Assembly (NCBI RefSeq): GCF_949987515.2
Contig: NC_082687.1
Coordinates: 21,064,148 to 21,128,147 of the forward strand
From: Delphinus delphis
Taxonomy: Eukaryota > Chordata > Mammalia > Artiodactyla > Delphinidae
DNA: 64,000 nt
Direction: 5' to 3'
In this document: positions 1-11,770 of the stretch, piece by piece
How the letters are laid out: the number at the start of each line of letters is the position of its first letter
Position numbering within the stretch: the stretch's first letter is position 1
Notes under the pieces: model-generated
Seen by the model: only the letters and a program-made list of their open reading frames with translations
Databases searched by the model: none
What the model was told of the DNA's origin: nothing
Program-made: the position numbers and the translations under genes

Positions 1-304
1 TATACACCAAGGGGAGGCAAAACTGTCTATGAGTACCCATGTGGTTCCAAATTTTAAATTCGAGTAGTGGAAATAGGAAGGAAAATCCAAATAGGAAAAA
101 GTCATGAAAATACGACATAAAAAAAGATAATTAGCACAGCCATAATGAAGTTTTGTAATTTTAAACAATAAAGTGAACCCAAAGCAAACAGGAAACACAA
201 TTATCAGTGACATTAAACACCAAAAAGAAAGAGGAGTGGGAGTCGACTTAACCTCTGGGATGCGTTTACTGCTGGCTGAGGCAGGAAGAGGTTTAAAGGA
301 GATT
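1..304. other. AT-rich intron, nothing recognised
   Basis: AT-rich unique-looking sequence with short open frames only. It is part of MAML3 intron 2. Confidence 0.5.
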
Positions 305-319
305 AAGAAAGATAAACAG

Positions 320-530
320 GGGGCTTCCCTGGTGGCGCAGTGGTTGAGAGTCCGCCTGCCGATGCAGGGGACACGGCTTCGTGCCCCGGTCTGGGAAGAT
401 CCCACATGCCGCGGAGCGGCTGGGCCCGTGAGCCACGGCCGCTGAGCCTGCGCGTCCGGAGCCTGTGCTCCGCAACGGGAGATGCCACAACAGTGAGAGG
501 CCCGCGTACCGCAAAAAAAAAAAAAAAAAA
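320..530 (+). mobile_element. CHR-type SINE
   Basis: A tRNA-Glu-like head (GGGCTTCCCTGGTGGCGCAG, with the A box TGGCGCAGTGG) is followed by the cetacean body and an A-tail. The 15-bp duplication AAGAAAGATAAACAG at 305-319 and 531-545 defines both ends. Confidence 0.95.
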
Positions 531-545
531 AAGAAAGATAAACAG

Positions 546-865
546 TAAGCAGTCTGTTGTGCTACTCTTTATTTGGCTGCATGCGTCCAGCCAAGGGGAA
601 GGTCTGTTTTTGAGCTAGTGGGCTCATGTACAGCCAACAAAGCCAGGAGGACAGGCGAGGCGGGAGTGCTCGCTCTGGAACACGATGGAGGTTCCAGACC
701 TCACTGCCCCCAGCCCTCCCCCATCCAGTGAGCATGAAAGGAGAATTGCCACCATCAGATGCCGATCTGATGGTCTTGGAGCTTCTCCTTTGGCGTACAA
801 AAAAAATCAATATCTTGATGATAATTTTTCTGGTCTATTGTCTTGACTAAAATAGCCTTGTTTAT
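546..865. other. Unrecognised intron segment
   Basis: No repeat family or gene was recognised between the SINE duplication and the CR1/L3-like piece that follows. Confidence 0.4.
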
Positions 866-1300
866 TCTCAAAATCACAGAATTTCAGAGATCGGACATTA
901 CAGGTCACCAAGTCCACCCATCAAGTGGCCATCTGGCCTATCATCGCCTCTCGTGACAAGGACCTCATTTCTTCCTGAAGCAGTTCTTACCCTCCTCGAG
1001 CAGCTCTGATTATTAGCAAATTCTTCCTTAGATTGAGCTAAAATTTGTCTTTCTGAAATATCTACCTTTGGCCCCTGGGGAGAGAATAAATCTCAACCAT
1101 CTACAATATGAGAACCTTTCAAATATTAGAAAATGCTATTATGTACTACTCAAGCCTTCTCTGCTACAGGCTAAATATACTTTGTTCTTTTAACCTTTTG
1201 TCTTATGACTTTAAACTTTCTCACTACTGTTGCTACTTTTCTCTGAACTCAATCCAGTTTTTCTATCTCCTTCTTATTCACTGGACATATGTCACATAAT
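866..1300 (+). mobile_element. Ancient CR1/L3-like LINE fragment
   Basis: The order of phrases (caccaagtccac, cagctctgattatta, ttccttagattgagctaaaat, ggcccctgggg) resembles mammalian CR1/L3 3' sequence. It is strongly diverged and the limits are approximate. Confidence 0.5.
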
Positions 1301-1389
1301 ATGGTTTGACAAGCACCAGTGACAGTGAAACATCCCCACCATTTTTGGGGCTACCATACACTCCCATCAGGCAGCTGCAGACCAAAAGG

Positions 1390-1590
1390 AATATTCATCA
1401 CATGTACTGAGCATCTATGATGGGACAGGCATGGTAAGCACTTTACATGCATTGAGTTCAATTCTGAAAATGAGCCTATGTGTAGGGGCTGCCATACTTC
1501 CTATTTTACACCTAAGGGCCCAAAGACGTAGAGAGGTTGCATAACTTGTTTAAAGTCACACAGTAACTGGCAAGCCTTCCACTGATTCCT
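1390..1590 (-). mobile_element. MIR SINE fragment
   Basis: The pattern is a tRNA-derived MIR read backwards: 'gagcatctatgatgggacaggcatgg', then a core ending in 'agtcacacagtaactggcaag'. Confidence 0.75.
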
Positions 1591-1804
1591 GATATACTTT
1601 ATTTTGATAGATTCTGTCCAACTTTCCAAATTGTGAAGCTCTTTTTAGACCTCCATTCTTTCCTTCAGTGTTCTGTATTCATCATTTCTCCCAGCCCATG
1701 CCATGTCCAACTCGATAAACGTGCCCTTTATAACTTTATCCAAGTCATTCATAAAATTTTGACCAGGACAGAACAATGGCTGGGCTGCCTAATGACTCTC
1801 AGCT

Positions 1805-1839
<35 letters not shown>

Positions 1840-2689
1840 AGTGCCAGTGGAAATTATTCCATTTGGTCAAATGAGACTTTATTTAAAAAATGAATTCATT
1901 GTAAGCTCCTTGAATGCTTGTCACATATTTCTTCGCATCCCACACAGCTAGTTTAATACTCAGTAAAAATCGTTGAAAGAAGTACTGTGTTCTGAAATAT
2001 GAAGCCCGAGGAAAGGTTCAAGGGGGTGGCATATGGACTGCCTGCAGTTCTAGGATAATAGGCAAACAGTTTCTCTACCACTGACTGTTCTGACATCATT
2101 CCAGCCTTGTTCTGTTGGCTATTCTGTGCTTTTCACAAGCCAGAAACAGTGGTGAACAGATCCAGGATATAATGCTTTGGAGAAAGGGGATCTAACGGGA
2201 CACTGAGAATTTTAGAAGATGAACCACATTTACGGTTGAATTTATCACACTGGATCAGAAGTCATGTCCTCTGTAATAAAGCCATAATGAGAAGTTATCT
2301 GTCCACCATGACAAGAGTGGAATCTAGGAGCTAGAGTAAAAATAAAGAGAAGTTTGAGGCATACCCCTCACCTCTGAGGATACCGTCATGCATTATTCTT
2401 ACCCCAGCTCTCGAAACATAATAGCACCACGATACCAGAGGGCAGCCCGAGACCTTACAAACCACCATCCATCTCAGCGTGCCGTGGATCTGCTAATACG
2501 GTAAGCCAAATCAGGTCCCCAGATCTGCACTCACAGGAAGAACAGCTCTGATTTTATCTTGAGAAGTCTTGTCTCCCGACGCCAACGTTATCAGAGTTTC
2601 TACTCTACATTATATAAACTACGTTGAAGTTCATTGGAATAAAGAGCCCTGAGAATAGTGTTAACTTCCAAAATAATAACAAGCAATTG
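1591..2689. other. Intron sequence with a T31 run
   Basis: No gene or clear repeat was recognised. A homopolymer of about 31 T lies at 1807-1837 and may be the tail of an old minus-strand retroposon whose body I cannot identify. Confidence 0.4.
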
Positions 2690-2890
2690 GTACTTAATAA
2701 GTGTCAGGAACAGTGTTAACTGATTGACATGCTCTCTCTCATTTAATGGTCACAAGAACTTTATGAAAAATATACTAAAATGATCCCCGATTTACAGATA
2801 AGTAAACTGAGGCAGAGAGATGTTAATTACCTTGCTTATAATTAGCAGAGCCCTAAAGCTTGACTCCAGCATTGTTGAACACTTATCCTC
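2690..2890 (-). mobile_element. MIR SINE fragment
   Basis: 'aagtgtcaggaacagtgttaac' and 'tttacagataagtaaactgaggcagag' are MIR core and tail phrases in reverse orientation. Confidence 0.75.
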
Positions 2891-3029
2891 TTAAATACAC
2901 TGTGCGTTGGTCCAGGTCTTCCAAGAAGTAGACACCAAGACAGTATTAAAGGTGCCAAGATCTCTCTCTCTTTTTTTTAAAGGGAAAACACTCGTGTGAG
3001 AGAAAATGGGAAGAGAGGCTGTCAGATCG

Positions 3030-3480
3030 TGCTGCGAGGTTACCCCAAGGGAAGGTGAGAGGGGGACGGTCAGTGGGTGTCAAAGTCAGAGGAGCCCCGG
3101 GTCGCCCTGGGCGGGGCTGCCTTAGTCCCCGGTTGGCTGGGAGCCAGCGGCCGTGGCAGCGCGGCCTCTTCAGACAAGCAGCGGTGGAGCCGGAGAGCAG
3201 CGCCCAGAGTTCAAGGTCAGCCAGGCACAGGTTCACGGCCGCACGCTGCCTCCACAAGGCCTCCGGAGAGAGGCCCTCAGTCTGTTCTTAAGGTGTAAAA
3301 TGGACGTCTCATCAGGAGGATTTTCCTTTGTCAACGAAGACGTTTCAACACCCACGGCCTGAGTTGCTGGAACCACTAATTCTCAGGCCGCAGAAGCGGA
3401 GGGTCGTTGCCGGTGGGAGTCTGAGCGGGTCCCCGGCGCATGAGAAAGGAGGATGGACTCGTTTCCTACCAGCATCAGGA
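3030..3480. other. CpG-rich patch in intron 2
   Basis: By eye there are roughly 30 or more CpG sites in about 450 bp, far denser than the AT-rich flanks and not attributable to any repeat I recognise. Several overlapping open frames here differ between strands and none resembles a known protein. It could be a small CpG island, an intronic promoter or enhancer, or an old GC-rich retroposon. Confidence 0.5.
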
Positions 3481-4454
3481 ACAGACTCGCTTCAGGTTTA
3501 TCCCTCTGCTTCCGAAGAATGTTCTTCTGCAGATGGTTTCGTGGATTCTCTGAAAAGCATCTGGGAGAGGGGTTTCTCGTGGCCATATTCCAGAAAGTTC
3601 CCAAAGAGGATTTCCTATGCGTGGATCTCATGGAAACAAGCAGGGACTTTCCAAGGATAGCTCCTGGCTGAGCAGATGCTGCCAACACACGGTCCTTTAA
3701 TCTTCCCTTTCTTGTCTTTTTCTCGGGTCCTAATCAAACCAACCATTGCTCTCCCACAAAATAAAGTGTGACAGATCCACTGCCTTTATCTTGTTGAAAC
3801 CCGAGGAGAGCCAGGCTCATTTGTTCACTCTGGCCGCTGTCCTGCACCCACTCCATCGGGACTGGGTCAGGTACCACTTCATCCATCTTCTGAGCTCTGG
3901 CTCCAGCTCAGGCTGTGAGCACAGATCACACACACAGGGCATCCAATTATGCCTTGTGAACGTGCCTACACATATATACCTACCTATACATACAGAAACA
4001 CACAGAATATACATATATGTGTAAAAAACTGTCGGAACTAAAGACGAAGCCCCACTGATCCCCGGCAGACTTGGGAGCACCGTGCAGTTCATCTGTCCTT
4101 TTCCAGCCATTGACCTCCTGACCTCTCTGTAGTGCTGCCTGGTGGCCACCCTCAACCCCACGACATCACTCCTGCCTGGCTGTCCTCATAGCTCCCAGAC
4201 TCCCAGCTACTTCTTTCTCTTTTCCTCCTTTTGTTTCCTCCTTACTTGCCTAATCCTTAAATACTGGTGTTCCCAAAGGCTTATTCCCGGCTGGTTCTCC
4301 TGTCCCTGTGTGCTTTCTCGCTGTAGGATTTTCTGCACTCTCCCATGCTAGAAACCTTAGGCAGCCTTGGCTTCTCCTTACAGATCTTCCTCCTGTCCCT
4401 TCAGCTTTGTCCTACCATCAAAATTCCAACCAACCTATCACAAAATAGCCTCGC
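3481..4454. other. Unrecognised intron segment
   Basis: No gene or repeat was recognised apart from a short degenerate TA/CA-rich stretch at about 3965-4022. Confidence 0.4.
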
Positions 4455-4710
4455 CATCACTATTCCACTGGGTTAAGGGTACTAATATGTACGAATGTCT
4501 GTCCAATGTCACACAATCTGTCAGGTGTTTTACATATATATTATTTCACAAGCCTTACAACAATCAAGCAAAAAAGAGCCTATAAATTCCTATTCCAGAT
4601 AGGGAAGCTGAACTCAAAGAGTTTTAGCTCATAGCCTAAAATTTAAATTTGGTCACGAAGGGTCTTTACTTTGAATCAAGGTCTTAAACTCCAAAGGGCA
4701 GGCTCCCCCT
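4455..4710 (-). mobile_element. MIR-like fragment
   Basis: 'tttacatatatattatttcacaagcc' followed by 'tccagatagggaagctgaactcaaagag' has the spacing of a MIR core in reverse. It is diverged. Confidence 0.5.
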
Positions 4711-4879
4711 TCAGCCCACCATCAGGCCCCTGCACACTTGCTTCTCCTGCCGGATGGTGGCCTCCAGACACTCCCTGCTTGGGGCACTCTGGGTGTGGAC
4801 AGAATTACTTTTTCCAGAAATGAGTATGATCATGTTTCTTCCACAAGCCCCTGTTGATGTACTCCAGGATTAAGTCCTT

Positions 4880-5060
4880 CCTAGCTTGTTTGGCCAGTGG
4901 TTACCAGGCTTGTCTGAACATTGGAATCACCTGTGGAGCTTTGACAACTACTGATGCCTGCATCCCACCCCCAGAAACTGTGAGTTCACTGGTCTGGAAT
5001 GTGGCCTGGTTTTGACATTTCATAAAATCCCAGGTCGTTCTAATGGACAAGCAAGTTTGG
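4880..5060 (+). mobile_element. MER20-like hAT DNA transposon
   Basis: 'gaacattggaatcacctgtggagcttt', 'ctactgatgcctg' and a closing inverted end 'tttggaaaccacta' match the MER20/hAT-Charlie pattern. Confidence 0.7.
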
Positions 5061-5179
5061 AAACCACTAAGTTAGGCACCAATGTCCCTCCCATTTTGAC
5101 TCTTCCCTCTCTCTTCAGCAAATATGATCTCCCCAGCTCCAAACCCTACTGTGGATTAAACCATCCAGTTCCCTGTCCT

Positions 5180-5330
5180 GGAGTCCTTTCTCTCTTTGAC
5201 CAACTTCTACATCCTTTGTAATTCAGCTCAAATGTGCCTTTGAGTTTCTCTGGCCTGACCACCCCATGCTGCCCTTTGTGTTTACTTCCTAATATCTGGG
5301 CCTTCTTCCACCTTCTGTGATATTATCAGA
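5180..5330 (+). mobile_element. L2 LINE fragment
   Basis: 'ttcagctcaaatgtgcc' and 'tctggcctgaccaccccat' are L2 3'-region phrases. Confidence 0.65.
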
Positions 5331-6181
5331 GCAAACATTTTTCTTGTACACTGTACCACAAACTCTTGACATGTAAGGGGAATACATCCAGAAACATCCT
5401 TACATCCAAATTTGCAAATACTACCAGAGTGGATACATTTCCCCAGAAAATACAACCAACTATAACTGAATATTCCATTAGGGTCACACCTTCAGATACA
5501 CAGTGATTTGACCAATATGGGACCAAAGGAATTTTTAAAGCTTTTAAAATAATATCTGCCGCAAAAAAAACCCTGCCCGCCATAGGTGTCAGTGACATCA
5601 CTATTATCGTAACGCCAGACATGAACTTAACCAAATTTGTAAAAATCTAAACAGTACTGATGGATAATAACAAATTCTCATCTCATGAGCAGTACTTTGA
5701 GGTAGATGACAGGCAGAAACACAGAGAGGGAAAGAAAATTCAGACCCTGGGCCATCCTGGGCCACTGTGGGCTCGTTCACAAACTCTGACTTGCTTACTC
5801 CTTGTACTGCTGTCAAATTCATACTCCAGTATAATTATTAATTACCTATACCATGGTTCTTTGGCTTTACTTGTGATGAATAAAAATCTTGAATGATAAA
5901 TTTCTGAATACTGGAAGTCAACCATGTTCACTTACTTTTTCCCTACTGTTGCCATCAACGTGTTTTGGGGCCAAGGGACAATGCTAGGTGGGGTTAAAGG
6001 ACCCAAGGCCTCTCAAATTCCCTGCCTGATTAGAAATAAAGCTCAGTATGGATAAAAATACTTCTAGGAAATAGTAATACAAAGTTGCATCTTGATTTTT
6101 TTTTTTTTTGGCTACAAAGCTTAACTTGTTACTCATTTTCTTCCCTCCTCAATCATTCAAATATTTTATTCATAGAACAAA
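5331..6181. other. Unrecognised intron segment
   Basis: AT-rich sequence without a recognised gene or repeat. Confidence 0.4.
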
Positions 6182-6191
6182 AAAAGAATAT

Positions 6192-6395
6192 GGGCTTCCC
6201 TGGTGGCGCAGTGGTTGAGAGTCCGTCTGCCGATGCAGGGGACGCGGGTTCGTGCCCCAGTCCGGGAAGATCCCACATGCCGCAGAGCGGCTGGGCCCGT
6301 GAGCCATGGCCGCTGAGCCTGCGCGTCCAGAGCCTGTGCTCCGCAACGGGAGAGGCCACAACAGTGAGAGGCCCGTGTACCCCACACACACACAC
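6192..6395 (+). mobile_element. CHR-type SINE with CA-repeat tail
   Basis: Complete head and body. Instead of an A-tail it ends in CCCCACACACACACACA. An imperfect duplication (AAAAGAATATG before, AAAAGAATTTG after) marks the ends. Confidence 0.93.
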
Positions 6396-6808
6396 AAAAG
6401 AATTTGTGATATGGAGATAAATAATAAGTATCATTAGAATTTTCTCCAATTCCACAAAGTATATTTCTTCAAAATTTAAACTATCTTTTCCTCTTTAATT
6501 CTGCAAATAGTGCAATTTCAAATACAGCAACTATCCTCTCTTTGTCTAGCTAAATCTTCAATATCTATAGTCAATAATCTACATAAGTTATTTTTCAGTA
6601 TTCTAAAAAGTAATTTTTTTCTCCTTGGGGAATCAAAATTAACCCTCAATTTCGTTCTCTTCTGGGGAGTACAATATGGTGGAATGCTTCATTCTGAAAG
6701 GGTTCAGGGGCCAGTATACAGCAGGCAGATGGCACAAAGTGCAGGAGAAAGATGGGGCCAGGGGCCTTGAGGAGAAATCATTCCCAGTCTCTGCTCTTAG
6801 CTCCAAAA
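6396..6808. other. Unrecognised intron segment
   Basis: Spacer between two oppositely oriented SINEs; no gene or repeat recognised. Confidence 0.4.
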
Positions 6809-6816
6809 CCATCATT

Positions 6817-6818
<2 letters not shown>

Positions 6819-6858
<40 letters not shown>

Positions 6859-7048
6859 GGTACGCAGGCCTCTCACTGTTGTGGCCTCTCCCGTTGTGGA
6901 GCACAGGCTCCGGACATGCAGGCTCACAGGCCATGGCTCACGGGCCCAGCTGCTCCGCGGCATGTGGGATACTCTCGGACCGGGGCACGAACCCGTGTCC
7001 CCTGCATCGGAAGGCGGACTCTCAACCACTGCGCCACCAGGGAAGCCC
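6819..7048 (-). mobile_element. CHR-type SINE
   Basis: A long poly-T of about 38 bases precedes the reverse-complement body and head (ending CACCAGGGAAGCCC). The flanking repeat CCATCATTC lies at 6809-6817 and 7049-7057. The long tail suggests a fairly young insertion. Confidence 0.94.
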
Positions 7049-7057
7049 CCATCATTC

Positions 7058-8520
7058 TTTTTGCCTTTCATATCTCTTGTCACTGAATTATAGAGCCCTT
7101 TGGCTTCTGGAAAAGAAGATTTTTTCATTCTCTAACTAAACATGATAATAAATGGAGTCCCTGTCTTTGTTAGAGGTGGTCCAGGTCTGGCCTTCTCCCT
7201 TCTTTCCATCAACCTCTCTTCCAGCTGTTTGGCTGCTCCCAACTTACCACCCACCCTGCCCCCGAATGAACTGAGCAGCCTTAATGACTGTGACTTAAAC
7301 ACACGCCTCCCTAAGTCTTCCTCCTTCTCTTCAGTTTTGCCCTTTGACACAGGCATTGAGGGGCCCCTGCCCTGACCCCCAGGTTTAGAGGGCCCAATCA
7401 GGTCTTCCTCCAGCCAACCCTCCCTACCAGGGCAGGTAGTCAGCAGGGCCAAGGCGAGAGGAGCCCATGTCTTCCCTTCTAGACTGTGTTCTGGATACCT
7501 GGAATCCCCACATACCCTGCCCAGAGAGCCTCAAGCCTGCTTTCCGAGCTCTTTGCTCTGGAAGGTGGACACACAGCTGTGTGCACTTCCAGGCCCCAAA
7601 GTGGACAAGGTGGGTGTGCATGGGCTGTGGGCTAGAAGGTCCCAGAAGTGTGGGAAGCCCCCCTGGTACAGCACAGAGCCAAGGAAGGGAAGAAAACTAG
7701 ATGGTCCAGGGAACCCACGCTGCAGTACCGATTCTGCATTCAAACCTGGCCTTCCCAGTTGCTATGAAGTTGCAGTTGTCAAAGTCAGATGATAGAACGT
7801 ATTTTACTTAACCGTTAGCTAGAACTAATACATATGAAGCATATGGTATGTAGGTCTACCTCTGTACGCTTGTCTTGGGCCCATAAATGTTAGGGGCAGG
7901 CCTCTTTCTCGTCACGCAACAATTCTCTTGCAGATCTTCTCCCATGCCCAAGGCCCATGCCATCTCAGCTGTGACGACTATCAAAGTCTGGAACCTCAAC
8001 GTGTTTATTTCCCTTCCTGCCCGACAGGCCTTCTTCTTTGCACTATTCCTCTCCTCTTCAGATTCAGTCCCTGACAGAAGACCCTGCAGTTCATTTGTAA
8101 ACAGGGAAGGGAAGCTGTCGTGTGTCCCACTGAGAGGTTTTCACGAAGCCTGGGTCCTCCTGGGTCAGCCCCTTTCCAACATGGAAGCTGCGTGCAATGG
8201 TAACCACAGACGGACAGGTGACCCCTTTTTTCTTTGCGGATCTTCCTCCCTTCCTCAGTGTGTTATTTCATCCCCTCATTTCTAAAACGTGTTTCAGACA
8301 CAGAGGGAGCGGCTGTGATGGAAGTCGGCCAAGTAAAGATACAGGGCGGGGGAGCAGTGGGCAACTCCAGTTTGACGCTAATGATTTGTGTACAATTCAA
8401 GGTCAGAGAATGATATGCGAGGCTTGTGCGCCCACCCACACAAGCACACACAATTTAGTGCTTGATTATATCAGCATATAGCGCTAATACAGCTCACGCG
8501 GCCTTGTTCACTTGCCTCTC
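7058..8520. other. Unique-looking intron segment
   Basis: Moderately GC-rich with scattered short frames on both strands. No repeat or protein family was recognised. Confidence 0.4.
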
Positions 8521-8524
8521 CAAT

Positions 8525-8640
8525 TAGAAGGAAACGCTGAGGGCAGGGGACCACATGTTAAGCTGCCTTTGTTCCCCATAACACCCACCACCTTATTAGG
8601 CACATAATAGGCATTTGACAAATACGTTTTGTTAAAAGAA
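8525..8640 (+). mobile_element. L2 3'-end fragment
   Basis: 'gagggcaggggaccacat' through 'aggcacataataggcatttgacaaatac' is the typical L2 terminus. Confidence 0.65.
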
Positions 8641-9039
8641 GCTTGTCTCCGTTAATGAAATGTGTGTTCTTGAAATGTTCTGAATCAAGTGAGTTTTTTG
8701 GTAAACAATTCCATTTTAGCGATACTGGGAAAGTTGCGACGGGAATACTAGGATACTAAGCGATCACTATTCCATTTGGATTGTCATACGTTTTTAAACT
8801 CTTGGGTCTGAACTGGGGAATCTTATTCTGGGGGCGGCGGGTGAGTGCCTATGAATCCCCTGTAATTGTATCCACATTTGTTTGGGGAATGTGTATTTTT
8901 CTGGTGATACTGCTGTAGCTTTCATTGTATGTGCTACTTAAAAAAGAAAAAAAAAAGTTAAAATCCATGAGCCTGGAAGGTACTCAGGAAGTTGGTCTAA
9001 GCTTCTAGGGAAATAGTTCAGCAGCTTTGGTACGCAGAA
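8641..9039. other. Unrecognised intron segment
   Basis: Unique-looking sequence with several CpGs (8725-8850). No feature assigned. Confidence 0.4.
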
Positions 9040-9230
9040 AACACTAATCAGAGCCAACATCTGCTGAGCCTCTGCTCCACGCCAAACATTTGACATTCAC
9101 CATAGTTAATTTTCCCTGCAAGGTAGGCATTATCATCTCATTTTGCAGATGAAGAAACTGAAGAGACCTGCCCCAGACACACAGTTATTAAACATCCAAT
9201 GTGAGGTCTGAATCAGGATCTGCTGGATTC
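9040..9230 (-). mobile_element. MIR SINE fragment
   Basis: 'aacatctgctgagcctctgctcc' and 'cattttgcagatgaagaaactgaag' are MIR phrases in reverse. Confidence 0.75.
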
Positions 9231-9299
9231 CAAATTAGGAAGCTTTTCATGAAAACTGTCTGTCTCTCTCTGATGCCCTACCTAAAATAATGATAATAA

Positions 9300-9450
9300 A
9301 AAATAAATTAACCTTGGGTAGATTATTATTATCCCCACTTCACAGATGGGAAAACTGAAGTTAAGAAATATATATGAAATTCAGATATACATGATACCTT
9401 GAGGAAGACCCCACAGCTGGTAAGCGAAGGGGCCAGTGTTCAAACTAAGG
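9300..9450 (-). mobile_element. MIR-like core fragment
   Basis: 'attattatccccacttcacagatgggaaaactgaag' followed by 'ccccacagctggtaagcgaagg' is a second MIR core very close to the first. Confidence 0.6.
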
Positions 9451-9544
9451 TCCGTCCACTTCCTGGGCCTACTGTTCCTCACTGCCTTTCACAGTCCCCT
9501 GTGGGGATGGCCTGGCCTCCCCGTGACTCTTACACAAAAATCAT

Positions 9545-9571
9545 GTATAAGAGTCCCCATGACTCTTATAC
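9545..9571. repeat. Perfect 11-bp inverted repeat, 5-nt loop
   Basis: GTATAAGAGTC (9545-9555), CCCAT, then GACTCTTATAC (9561-9571). A third, one-mismatch copy of the arm, GACTCTTACAC, lies at 9525-9535. Confidence 0.9.
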
Positions 9572-9944
9572 CAAAAAACTGGTTCCTGGTTTCAATATAC
9601 CATAATACTTTTTAACCAGAATTTTGGACACTGTTTCTCATACATGATGGTACTTAGGGCTCTTTAGGAAAACGGTGGCTGGGCCCTCAGTGGAGCAGCT
9701 GTAATGGTCCCTCTTCAAATTTCAAGGAATACTACCCTCCACATTTATAAGGACCTCAGAGACAGTACTGTTGATACTGGATATAGACGGAAGGTTGGCT
9801 ATAGGATCATTCAAGATTCATCCGATATTATGAATTCATTCCACTTAGCTACTCAGCTTGATATGAGCAGAGTAGATTAATATGTGAAAGTGCTGTTAGC
9901 TCTTTGAGAGAAAATAATATTGAAATTCAGGTTTAACTGGAAGG

Positions 9945-10190
9945 CAGTTTTGCACAGTAGTTAAGCAAAGCCTGGGCCCTGAATTCAAAGAGATCTGAGT
10001 TCAAATCTCCACTCTCCCCTTGACTAGCCACACCCCCTTAGGAAAAAAAACCACTTGACCTTTCTAAGCCTCAGTCTTCTCACATGTAAATGGAGATAAT
10101 AATACGGTTATGACAAGCTTCGTGAAGATTAAAGGAAGACACATAGGTAGGCTGTGTAGAACAATGCTTGAAACATTGTTTTCACTAAAA
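9945..10190 (+). mobile_element. MIR SINE
   Basis: Nearly complete: 'agtagttaagcaaagcctgggccctgaattc', 'gacctttctaagcctcagtcttctcac', 'gtaaatggagataataatac'. Confidence 0.85.
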
Positions 10191-10562
10191 AAAAAAAGGT
10201 AGTATTTTGGTTTTTTGACTTCATGTCTAAGGAAATCGGATAAGGAATTTGTAAGATTTCTCCCTCAAAATCAAAACAGGATAAAGGATACAAATAAATT
10301 CTCCTTCTCCTTGAGTGATAGCACTGGTATTAAAAAGGAACTCAATCCTGACCAAAAAAAAAAAAAGTTCAGAGGAAAAGATTCTAAAACAAGTCTTTTC
10401 CTGTGCATAGGTTTATCCAAATTTCCTTCCTAATTATATTTATTACTGTTGACATTTTATTACTTAAAATAATCTTGTGTGATCCTGAGAGAGTCACAGA
10501 AATGGGTGGGGCACACTGAACTGTGCTATGGTCTTTCTGTACATGTCACTGTTAGAACTAAT

Positions 10563-10871
10563 TACAGTGTATCTGTGGGTTGGTTCCACATCTGCGGAGT
10601 CAACCAACTGTGGATCAAAAATACTTGAAAAGAAATTCCAGAAAGTTCCCCAAAGCAAAAGAATTTGCCACGCAGCAACTGTTTACATAGCATTTACATT
10701 GTAGTAGGTATTATAAGTAACCCAGAGTTGATTTAAAGTGTAAGAGAGGATGTGGGTAGGTTACATACAGATACTATGCCATTTTATGTAAGGAACTTGA
10801 GACATCCTCAGATTTTGGTATCCATGGGGGGTACTGGAAACATTCCCCTTGGATACCAAGGGATGACTGTA
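10563..10871. mobile_element. Tigger-group MITE
   Basis: A 309-bp element running from TA|CAGT to ACTG|TA, with inverted ends (CTGTGGGTTGGTTCC... against ...GGATACCAAGGGATG) and TA on both sides, as mariner/Tigger insertions give. The interior matches the common short Tigger-derived element that contains 'catttacattgtagtaggtattataagtaa'. Confidence 0.8.
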
Positions 10872-11005
10872 TTTCAATCCCATGTTGGTGTGGGAAACAT
10901 GGCAAAGTGAAGACAGATTGAAGAGCCTGATTGATACTTTCCAATTCTTGTTTCTATAGTAATTTAGTATATGTAAGACAAAAGCCTTTAAAAATACAAA
11001 TTTTC

Positions 11006-11210
11006 GGGCTTCCCTGGTGGCGCAGTGGTTGAGAATCCGCCTGCTGATGCAGGGGACACGGGTTTGTGCCCCGGTCCAGGAGGATCCCACATGCCGTGGA
11101 GCGGCTGGGCCCGTGAGCCATGGCCACTGAGCCTGCGCGTGTGGAGCCTGTGCTCCGCAACGGGAGAAGCCACAACAGTGTGAGGCCCGCGTACCAAAAA
11201 AAAAAAAAAA
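11006..11210 (+). mobile_element. CHR-type SINE
   Basis: Full head, body and A-tail. I could not define a clean target-site duplication. Confidence 0.93.
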
Positions 11211-11639
11211 GTACATCAAAGCACACGGCTGATGTCTTTCAAAACAAAAGAAAAACTAGAACATGAACAAGTTATCCTTCTGCTTATATTTCAGCTACTA
11301 GTTGTAGCTAATTATATATTACATTAATAGGGTGTACAGATTATTCATAAATGCTTGCTTTATTTTGGTTTCAAAAACACATTTTTCATCAGATTGGGTG
11401 GAATGTATTTACAATACTAGGAAGTCAACCCCACTTAATGACTTTCTTGTAGCAGTATTTCTCATCAATGTACATGCATTTACTTAATCCAAAAGACAGC
11501 TAGTTTTCTCTATTAAAAGGTATACAAAAGAATAACCTTTGAATTTCATCACTGTAACTTGGACAACATGTCACTCTATTGAATATAAATAGGAATCTGT
11601 ATGCTGTTATTACTTAAATTTTTTTTTTTTTTAAATCCA
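11211..11639. other. AT-rich unrecognised segment
   Basis: No gene or repeat was recognised. Confidence 0.4.
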
Positions 11640-11770
11640 GCTTTTACTAGAGGATAAACTTCTTAAGGGCAGGAACCGTGCCTTTTACATCCTTTGTGAT
11701 GCTCACAGTAACGGGAATATAGCTTCGTTCGTGTGCAATTGGTCTTCAGGAAATGTTGCTAGGTGATTCA
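11640..11770 (+). mobile_element. L2 3'-end fragment
   Basis: 'ggataaacttcttaagggcaggaaccgtgcc' to 'caggaaatgttgctagg' fits the L2 terminus. Confidence 0.6.

Noticed and set aside
320..400. tRNA-Glu-like sequence with A and B boxes (also at the other SINE heads)
   Set aside because: These are SINE heads followed by a SINE body and A-tail with target duplications, not tRNA genes.
6676..7128. Frames of 94-136 codons on both strands
   Set aside because: They run through a CHR SINE and its poly-T. The same peptide pieces recur at every SINE in the window.
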